Source: Phycisphaerae bacterium (GTDB taxonomy: Bacteria > Planctomycetota > Phycisphaerae > UBA1845 > Fen-1342). From it: 11,278 bases of DNA. The notes beneath the pieces are model-generated. The model saw nothing but the letters and a program-made list of their open reading frames with translations. It was not told the DNA's origin and searched no databases. A program made the position numbers and the translations under genes. Shown here one piece after another: positions 6,202 to 11,278 of the stretch. Where the stretch lies: positions 1 through 11,278 of the forward strand of contig JAGVEP010000169.1 of the NCBI GenBank assembly GCA_020058145.1, given 5' to 3'. Positions within the stretch are counted from its first letter, which is position 1. Each line of letters opens with the position of its first letter.

Positions 6202-8821
6202 ACCGGATATCCCGACCGATTTGCCGGATCGCGTGGACAGCGCCGTGCGCGCCCTGCGGAACGGCGACAGCACGGAATTCGAGCGCCTGCTGGAGTGGAC
6301 GGAAGGCGCCCGGGCGGGGCTCGGCGAGCTACTGGAACCGGTCCTCCAGCGGCGTCAGGTCGCGGTCGTCGGGCTGGCCGACCAGTCCCAGGTCGGCGGT
6401 TATAAAATCATCCGCGAGATCGGCCGCGGCGGAATGGGCATCGTCTATGAGGCCGAGCAGCGCGAGCCGCGGCGGCGGGTCGCGCTCAAGGTCCTGCGCG
6501 GACCCTGGGCGGACGAGCGCCGCGCGGACCTGTTCCGGCGCGAGATTCAGACGCTGGCGCGTCTGCGGCATTCGGCGATTGCGACGATCCACGAGGCCGG
6601 GCAGACGGAGGACGGGCAGCATTTCTTCACGATGGAGCTGGTGACCGGCACGCCGTTGCACGCGTGGAAAAATGTAGCGGCCGGGCCCCGTACCGGCCGG
6701 AATGTAGCGGCCGGGCCCCGTACCGGCCGGAATGTAGCGGCCGGGCCCCGTACCGGCCGGAATGTAGCGGCCGGGCCCCGTACCGGCCGTGAATCAGAGC
6801 CCGCGGCGCCAGCGACGGATCCCTCGGCGAGCCCGCCGCCGAGGCGCTCGATCGGCGAAATCCTCCGCCTGTTCATCAAAATCTGCGCAGCCGTCCAATA
6901 CGCGCATGACCACGGCGTGATTCACCGGGACCTGAAGCCGTCGAACATCATGGTGGATGTCGAGGGTCAGCCGCGGATTCTCGACTTTGGCCTGGCCCGC
7001 ATCACCGACCCGGACGCCACCCCCATCGCCCTGCCCACGGAGAGCGGCGTCGTCATGGGCACGCCGGCCTACATGAGCCCGGAACAGGCTTGCGGCAAGC
7101 GCGCTGCGATCGATGCCCGCACCGATGTTTACGCCCTGGGCGTGATCCTGTACGAGCTGCTCACCGGTCAACTGCCATACGACGTTAGCCAGGACCCGGC
7201 GCACGCGGTCAGGCAGGTGATTTGCGAGCAGCCGCCGCGGCGGCCGAGCACAACATCGGGGTGGGATGGGCGGCCCGCCCGTCATCTCCGCGGCGACCTG
7301 GAGACCATCGTCCTCAAGGCGTTGGAGAAGGAGTCTGCCCGGCGCTACCCCTCAGCCAAGAAGCTGGCCGAAGACCTCGGCAGGTACCTTGCTGGCGAGC
7401 CGATCCGCGCCCGCCCGGCGAGCGGCTTATACGTCCTGCGCAAGAAGCTGATCAAGCACCGCGTTGCGGTCGCCGTGGTCGCATCAGTGGTTGGCCCAGG
7501 GCTGGTCGCCCTTGCTGGCGCGTTCTGGTGGCATGAGCGAGGTTTGGCCACTGCCCGTCGAGTCGTGTTGCAGCTCCAGCACGACGTCGAGGGGGGACGT
7601 GCAAAGTACGTTGTTGGGGCAGCGGAGGCGCTTCTGAGAGAGCGCGCCAGCCTGCCGGAGGCGTCCTTGGTAGTCGCACACGCGCAGTTCAGGGGCTACC
7701 AAGAGACTGGCGACGAAGGCGTGCGTAATCGAGCGCTCTCCGTCCTGCAGCCGAAACGAGGTGCCCCGGCGTCCCACTGGGCCAGCCGCGCTTTGCGGGC
7801 CGAGCTGCGCCAGGACCCCCAAGCACGTGAACAGGCGTACCGCGAGGCCCCGGACACCGCCGACGCGTGGTACCTGCGGACGTTCACGACGCTGAGCCTG
7901 GACGACGCGCGGCAGTGTGCGGAGGCGGCGGTGAAGCGCGAGCCTGACCGGCGTTTGGCCCCGTTGGCTTGGGAGCGATTGGCGTACCTGTGTTACTCGC
8001 TGGGGCCTGAGCGTGTGGAGGAAGCGCTAGCTGCCGCCCGGACGCTTGTTGAGCTCGGAGGCGATCGGTCAGCGTGGATGCAGTTCGAGGGCCATGTACT
8101 TACCCGACACGGGCGCTACACCGAGGCCATCGAGCAGTATGATCGTGTCGCGGCTCTCTTTCCAGGCTGTGCCATGGCTTACCGGTACGGTGGCGTGTGC
8201 TACCTGTGCCTGAAGCAGTATGAGAAGGCGCTCGAGTATTACTCCAAGGCCGCGGAGATTACCGGTGCGCCCACATATTACACATTCTACATGCGCGCCA
8301 CCCCCCTGTGGATCCTGGGCCGGACCGACGAAGCGGCGGCAGACTACCGGGCGTCCCGGCAATCCGAGGTCTTCGCTGAGTACGCGAACCTGCGACTGTT
8401 CCTGGTCTTGTGCGATTGGGCCTGTCAGCTTGAGCGGGAGGGCCGGTCGGGCTTGGCCCGCGAGTGCCGGCAGGAAGCAAGCGCCCTCGTTTCTCGTGGG
8501 TCTGGAGGGGGCGCCGCCGGGGAGTGGTCGGGCAAGATCGTGGAGTGCCTGGCCGACAGACTTAGCCCGGACACGCTCATCGCCGAGGCCGGACACAGCG
8601 ACGAACGCCTTTGCGAAGCGTACTACTACGCCGGCGAGCGCTGTCGGCTGCGCGGGGACATTGACCAGGCACGCGGGTGGTTCGAGAAATGCCGGGGCAC
8701 CGGCCTGGCGCTCGATCCCGATACCTTTCCGCCCGACCCGATAAACGAGTACCACCTGGCGGTATGGAGGCTCGACGCTCTGGGTGGCGACGAGATCGTC
8801 ACGTCACGTCCACGCGGGTAA
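6188..8821 (+). CDS. Membrane Ser/Thr protein kinase with TPR domain and in-frame repeat array
   Basis: A Hanks-type kinase of 877 residues. Order: N-terminal 70 residues of unknown role; kinase domain about 72-400 with glycine loop GRGGMG (79-84), VALK with K101, helix-C E119, HRDLKPSN (246-253, D248), DFG (266-268) and an SPE motif; one membrane segment at about 426-448; then about 430 residues with TPR-like units near 629-660, 662-695 and 697-728. All catalytic residues are present, so it should be active. Between the hinge (MELV, 149-152) and helix E (from about 224) lies an unusual insert: four copies of NVAAGPRTGR (162-201), then a Pro/Ala-rich linker to about 221. The start overlaps the sigma gene by 14 bases, with a weak AGGG seven bases ahead, implying coupled translation. 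The likely partner is the sigma factor. The C-terminal half may lie outside the cytoplasm and sense an unknown signal. Confidence 0.9.
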   Translation: MTSAEPDIPTDLPDRVDSAVRALRNGDSTEFERLLEWTEGARAGLGELLEPVLQRRQVAVVGLADQSQVGGYKIIREIGRGGMGIVYEAEQREPRRRVALKVLRGPWADERRADLFRREIQTLARLRHSAIATIHEAGQTEDGQHFFTMELVTGTPLHAWKNVAAGPRTGRNVAAGPRTGRNVAAGPRTGRNVAAGPRTGRESEPAAPATDPSASPPPRRSIGEILRLFIKICAAVQYAHDHGVIHRDLKPSNIMVDVEGQPRILDFGLARITDPDATPIALPTESGVVMGTPAYMSPEQACGKRAAIDARTDVYALGVILYELLTGQLPYDVSQDPAHAVRQVICEQPPRRPSTTSGWDGRPARHLRGDLETIVLKALEKESARRYPSAKKLAEDLGRYLAGEPIRARPASGLYVLRKKLIKHRVAVAVVASVVGPGLVALAGAFWWHERGLATARRVVLQLQHDVEGGRAKYVVGAAEALLRERASLPEASLVVAHAQFRGYQETGDEGVRNRALSVLQPKRGAPASHWASRALRAELRQDPQAREQAYREAPDTADAWYLRTFTTLSLDDARQCAEAAVKREPDRRLAPLAWERLAYLCYSLGPERVEEALAAARTLVELGGDRSAWMQFEGHVLTRHGRYTEAIEQYDRVAALFPGCAMAYRYGGVCYLCLKQYEKALEYYSKAAEITGAPTYYTFYMRATPLWILGRTDEAAADYRASRQSEVFAEYANLRLFLVLCDWACQLEREGRSGLARECRQEASALVSRGSGGGAAGEWSGKIVECLADRLSPDTLIAEAGHSDERLCEAYYYAGERCRLRGDIDQARGWFEKCRGTGLALDPDTFPPDPINEYHLAVWRLDALGGDEIVTSRPRG
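6671..6790 (+). repeat. Four tandem 30-bp repeats inside the kinase gene
   Basis: Units lie at 6671-6700, 6701-6730, 6731-6760 and 6761-6790. They are identical except for the last base of unit 4 (T for G), which is synonymous (CGT/CGG, Arg). The period is exactly ten codons and unit edges coincide with codon edges, encoding NVAAGPRTGR four times. Each unit contains TGTAG followed directly by an inverted repeat, CGGCCGG and CCGGCCG around an 8-base loop (arms 6678-6684 and 6693-6699 in unit 1). Near-perfect identity points to recent expansion. Copy number may vary between strains, and in steps of 30 bp the kinase frame would be kept. Confidence 0.97.
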
Positions 8822-8828
8822 CGTGGGT

Positions 8829-8862
8829 GGCCGGCACCGCGCGTTTGGGCGCAGTGCCGGCC
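8829..8862. terminator. Probable bidirectional terminator hairpin
   Basis: A perfect 9-bp stem, GGCCGGCAC (8829-8837) with GTGCCGGCC (8854-8862), continues past one mismatch into a 4-bp GCGC stem and a 6-base loop. It begins 8 bases after the kinase stop and ends 27 bases before the stop of the convergent LamG gene, where a shared terminator is expected. No T-run follows on either strand, so it may act as a transcript-end stabiliser or need Rho. Confidence 0.5.
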
Positions 8863-8889
8863 GAGACAACTAGATGTATCCCCCCGGGC

Positions 8890-9822
8890 TCAATCCCCGC
8901 CGCTGAGCAGGGCGACGAAGGGGTCAATATCGTGGAAGGTCACGTAGCCATCGCCGTCCAGATCCCCCTTGTGCCAATCACAGTTTGGGTACTGGACCGC
9001 GTACTCAGCGGGGTCTGTGAGGGCCAGGACGAACGGGTCGATGTCGTCGAAGTTGAGTTGGCAGTCGCAGTTCATGTCGGCGGGCAGCGCCCCCAAACAG
9101 TAAAGCTGGTGTACGTCGTCCGCAGTCAACGCCCATTCATAGAGGCGCAGTTCGTCGACAACGCCGTTGAACGGCACTGGGGGGGAGCCCCAGAGGTTGT
9201 TTCCAATCGCCGGGTTCAGCGACGTCTCGTAGTACAGGGTCGTGGACGACATGACATTGTCCTCGATGCCGTTGACGTAGAGCGTCACAGTCTGCGTCGC
9301 GTGATTGAAAACCGCTGCCACGTGCGTCCAGGTGTTCAGCGGAATGGACGACAGACTCGCGTAGTCGAGGCCCAGGCCCGGCGGCACTTTGAGAAGGAAT
9401 GAGAAGCGACCATCCGTTCTGACATACACCATGAAGCCGGACGCGCACGGAATTTCGGGACCCCGCGCATCGAACAGGTAGCACAAAGGGTGATAGCCGC
9501 TTGGGCCATACCAGTAGACCCAGGCGGTAATCGTGAAGGCGTTCTGGAAGGAATCGTCGACCGAACTCGGAATGTCGCCCGCTTGGTCGTAGTCCAGTAG
9601 CTCGACTGCGCTGCCTTGCAGACCCGGGACCCATTGCGGGTTGCCATAAAACGCTGCGTCGAACCCGTTCCCGCTACTGTCGTGCGCGATGGTCCCAGAG
9701 CCTTCGTCGAACTTCCACCAGGCCCTGACTCCCAGGGGAATGTCGGCCGGCGCCGCCGTCACGAAAACAACGCTGGCCAGCACTGCACACCACATCGAAA
9801 CGCTAAACATGTTGGTCTTCAT
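8890..9822 (-). CDS. Secreted LamG-domain protein with C-terminal dockerin-like repeats
   Basis: The 310-residue product is probably exported. Residues 1-26 form a signal peptide (KTN start, hydrophobic core, TAAPA before a likely cleavage site). Residues about 30-240 form one LamG-like jelly-roll domain (WWKFDEGSGT, AFTITAWVYW, WTHVAAVFN, VTLYVNG, GVVDELRLYEWAL), a fold that usually binds glycans or other surface ligands. Residues about 249-268 and 287-306 are paired EF-hand-like repeats with calcium ligands D249/N251/D253/D260 and D287/D289/D291/D298, each ending in DIDPFV. This resembles dockerin type I and is a common C-terminal tail of planctomycete secreted proteins. No enzyme motif is present, so ligand and role are unknown. 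The start at 9822 is set by AAAAGGAG seven bases upstream; a longer frame reaching 9852 would put charged residues before the signal peptide. It is transcribed toward the kinase gene. Confidence 0.85.
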   Translation of the reverse strand: MKTNMFSVSMWCAVLASVVFVTAAPADIPLGVRAWWKFDEGSGTIAHDSSGNGFDAAFYGNPQWVPGLQGSAVELLDYDQAGDIPSSVDDSFQNAFTITAWVYWYGPSGYHPLCYLFDARGPEIPCASGFMVYVRTDGRFSFLLKVPPGLGLDYASLSSIPLNTWTHVAAVFNHATQTVTLYVNGIEDNVMSSTTLYYETSLNPAIGNNLWGSPPVPFNGVVDELRLYEWALTADDVHQLYCLGALPADMNCDCQLNFDDIDPFVLALTDPAEYAVQYPNCDWHKGDLDGDGYVTFHDIDPFVALLSGGD

Positions 9823-9829
9823 GGTCGTT

Positions 9830-9837
9830 CTCCTTTT
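9830..9837 (-). promoter_or_regulatory. Shine-Dalgarno for the LamG gene
   Basis: On the minus strand AAAAGGAG precedes the ATG at 9822-9820 by seven bases. It is the strongest ribosome site in the window and decides the start over the upstream ATG at 9852. Confidence 0.75.
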
Positions 9838-9858
9838 GCTTGAGAAGGCCAAACTCTG

Positions 9859-9879
9859 CCCCGCGGAACGCCCGCGGAG
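9859..9879 (-). promoter_or_regulatory. Hairpin in the LamG gene leader
   Basis: In the minus-strand transcript CUCCGCGG (9879-9872) can pair with CCGCGGGG (9866-9859), with one G-U pair, around a 5-base loop about 37 bases before the start codon. It is preceded by TGTAG (9887-9883) and three bases. It could be a leader structure or another copy of the palindromic repeat type seen after prpD and prpB. Confidence 0.4.
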
Positions 9880-10061
9880 CTTCTACATCCGTTACTCTTT
9901 GGCCCGGCCGTTAGCTCTCAGCCATCAGCGTTAAGCCGTCAGCTTTCGCCGGGCAGCTACTTAGTTGCGCGCCGCGGCTCGGCGCAACGGTCGCGCGGGA
10001 CAAAAAAAAACGGAAAAACGGAGGACTGGGCCCCCGGAGCGGTGAAAAAATGACCGGGTAA
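9880..10061. other. Non-coding region between the LamG gene and a gene remnant
   Basis: No gene is supported here. From 9909 to 9950 the sequence is a run of loosely repeated AGC/CAG/CATC words. An inverted repeat, GTTGCGC (9964-9970) with GCGCAAC (9982-9988), follows. A-tracts lie at 10002-10010, 10014-10018 and 10045-10050; the first two are centred about one helical turn apart, which favours a local bend. The LamG promoter should be at the left of this stretch, but I cannot place it. Confidence 0.45.
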
Positions 10062-10547
10062 CAACGTGCTGGAACAACCAGCGCGGCTTGGCAGATCAAC
10101 TCGTCTACCTCGTTCGGCGGCACCAACTTCCGCTGCGTTTTCGAGGACTGGCGCGCGGGGCCGGACTTCTACCAGCCCGACCTCTATGCGGTGCGCGTCT
10201 CGCCCCAGGGCCAGCCCAGCGACTCGACCGCCTTCCGCGTCGCCGACGGTTTCCAGTTGCCGCAACAGAATCCCGACGCGACGCTCGGCGGCGGCCAGCA
10301 CGTGATCGCGTACGAGAACGCCGCCAGTGTGAACGAGGTGCGCCTGGTACGCGTGCTGCCCGACGGCACGGTGCTTGATCCAGACGGCATCCTGGTCTTC
10401 GCCAACGAGCCGACGGCCGAGACGCTGCGCCCCAAAGCGGCCTGGAACGGCCAGAAGTACTGTGTGATCTGGTACGGCAACTACCTCTTTCCTGGCCAGA
10501 AGCCCTTGCCCGTCTTCGACAGCAGTATTCAGGAGCTCTTTACCTGA
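10062..10547 (+). pseudogene. Truncated fragment of a secreted repeat protein
   Basis: An open frame of 161 codons preceded at once by TAA (10059-10061), with no ATG and no early start (the first usable one, GTG 10191, lies inside conserved sequence). It reads as a piece of a secreted, probably beta-propeller-like protein of the type common in planctomycetes. Repeated cues are GGTNFRCVFEDWRAG...DLYAVRVSPQG and VRLVRVLPDGTVLDPDGILV...AAWNGQKYCVIWYG, which follow the usual pattern of a GTNYLVVWED-type strand, an ARV-x-P-x-G turn and a VLDP-x-GI strand. No signal peptide or C-terminal anchor is present, so both ends are missing. The insertion-sequence remnant begins at or shortly after the stop, making truncation by insertion or rearrangement likely. 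Original function unknown. Confidence 0.6.
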
Positions 10548-11278
10548 CAGGCACTTGCGGCGCGTGGGGTTGCTTGTGGCACTACACCCCAGGCGTCCCG
10601 GCGGGTGCCGTCGGCTACGACACGAATCGCACCGACGGGCCCAGGGCCACGCCCGCTGCCGCCAGCGCCTTGCCAGCGGCGCCCTGCGGCAGACTTCGCA
10701 ATTCGCAGGTCTCCGCTGCACCGGGACTCGCCCGCAGTGTCGTGATCCGAAGCGCGTCCAGATCTCGCAGCACGTCGGCCCACTCCAGCGTCCAGCCCTT
10801 GCGGACCAGGAGGTCCTGCATCTCCTTTCTCAACACCAGGGCCAGGAATGAACAGAACACGTGTCCGCGAATCGTCTCGTCGCGCTGGTGGTAAATCGGA
10901 CGCGTCTCCAGCACTGATTTGGTCGTGCGGAAGATGTCCTCCACCATCCACAAGTCCTTGTAACGCAACGCCACATCCGAGGTCGCGCCATCCAGCCAGT
11001 TGGTTTGCAGGACCCACTTGCCATCGAACCGGGCTTCCTGTTTCACCTTCTCCCGGTCGATGGCAAAATGCTTTCCCGCGTTCTTCAGGTACTTGCGGAA
11101 GCCTCGGTTCCCGACGAGGGACTTGTCTCCTTGCTGCAGGTGGTCCTCCAACGCCGCCACGATCGCCTCGCGATCGGTACGGTCCTGCTCCGCCTGTTCC
11201 AGGTTGTAACACACCACCTAGCGCCGCTCCTGGCCCTCCTCAGCCGTGAACCGCACGTCCTTCACGGCCAGCGGCGCC
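10548..11278 (-). mobile_element. Partial IS1634-like insertion sequence
   Basis: The minus-strand transposase remnant defines this element. Its right side, with the transposase N-terminus, lies outside the window. The left boundary is uncertain: it should fall between the end of the secreted-protein fragment (10547) and the transposase stop (10617). No terminal inverted repeat or target duplication can be assigned with only one end visible. Confidence 0.6.
10615..11277 (-). pseudogene. IS1634-family transposase, C-terminal part with in-frame amber codon
   Basis: DDE transposase of the IS4 superfamily that would catalyse movement of its element. The C-terminal signature is clear: Y-x2-L-x3-E-x6-K in YKDLWMVEDIFRTTK, where E (codon 10941-10939) is the third acidic catalytic residue and Leu stands where IS4 itself has Arg. 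ETRPIYHQ and ETIRGHVFCSFLALVLRKE follow, as in IS1634 relatives. Reading the same frame upstream gives LAVKDVRFTAEEGQERR, then TAG (11220-11218), then VVCYN. The protein plainly continues across the stop, and relatives usually have Tyr there, so one substitution (TAC or TAT to TAG) has broken the gene. GTG 11217 right after it is not a natural start because conserved sequence precedes it. The N-terminal part, with the first acidic residues, is outside the window. The element is probably dead unless the codon is suppressed. Confidence 0.8.

Noticed and set aside
6671..6790. CRISPR array
   Set aside because: The 30-bp units are contiguous with no unique spacers and are read in frame as part of the kinase.
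8677..9402. Plus-strand open frame of 241 codons opposite the LamG gene
   Set aside because: It is an antisense shadow of a gene that has a signal peptide, a LamG domain and EF-hand-like repeats in the correct frame.
11218..11220. UAG as a programmed recoding site (pyrrolysine or regulated read-through)
   Set aside because: Relatives have an ordinary Tyr at this position and transposases of this group do not use UAG recoding; a simple nonsense mutation is enough.

Overview
The window looks like chromosomal DNA of a GC-rich, Gram-negative-type bacterium, most likely an uncultured planctomycete. This is inferred from three features: an ECF-type sigma factor gene overlapping a large Ser/Thr kinase gene, a secreted LamG protein ending in dockerin-like repeats of the NFDDIDPFV type, and a fragment of a secreted repeat protein of the kind these genomes carry in number. 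No rRNA, tRNA or CRISPR array was seen, so the placement rests on gene style alone.

Layout. Positions 3-302 hold the C-terminal end of a PAP2-family phosphatase. After about 300 bases without a gene come four plus-strand metabolic genes (605-5376): a MmgE/PrpD-family dehydratase (prpD), a long GltA-type citrate synthase, a methylisocitrate lyase (prpB) and a short PrpC-type (methyl)citrate synthase. Together they supply the dedicated 2-methylcitrate-cycle enzymes, which turn propionyl-CoA plus oxaloacetate into pyruvate plus succinate, along with a TCA-type citrate synthase. Hydration of 2-methyl-aconitate would need an aconitase from elsewhere. GC-rich hairpins followed by T-runs lie after prpD and just before prpC, so the cluster is probably punctuated by terminators or attenuators rather than read as one uniform operon.

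Positions 5557-8821 carry the sigma factor and kinase, which overlap by 14 bases. The kinase has an N-terminal catalytic domain, one membrane segment and a TPR-containing C-terminal half. Its catalytic domain is interrupted by four essentially identical 30-bp repeats (NVAAGPRTGR x4). A strong hairpin separates the kinase gene from the convergent LamG/dockerin-like gene on the minus strand (8890-9822).

The right end (about 9823-11278) is degraded accessory DNA: a non-coding stretch with A-tracts, a 5'-truncated fragment of a secreted repeat protein, and the C-terminal part of an IS1634-like transposase gene (minus strand) broken by an in-frame amber codon.

The most unusual signals are the in-frame repeat array in the kinase and a possible family of GC-rich hairpins headed by TGTAG. 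These hairpins occur after prpD, after prpB, in the LamG leader and in every kinase repeat unit, which suggests that an intergenic palindromic repeat may have been captured and amplified inside a protein-coding gene.
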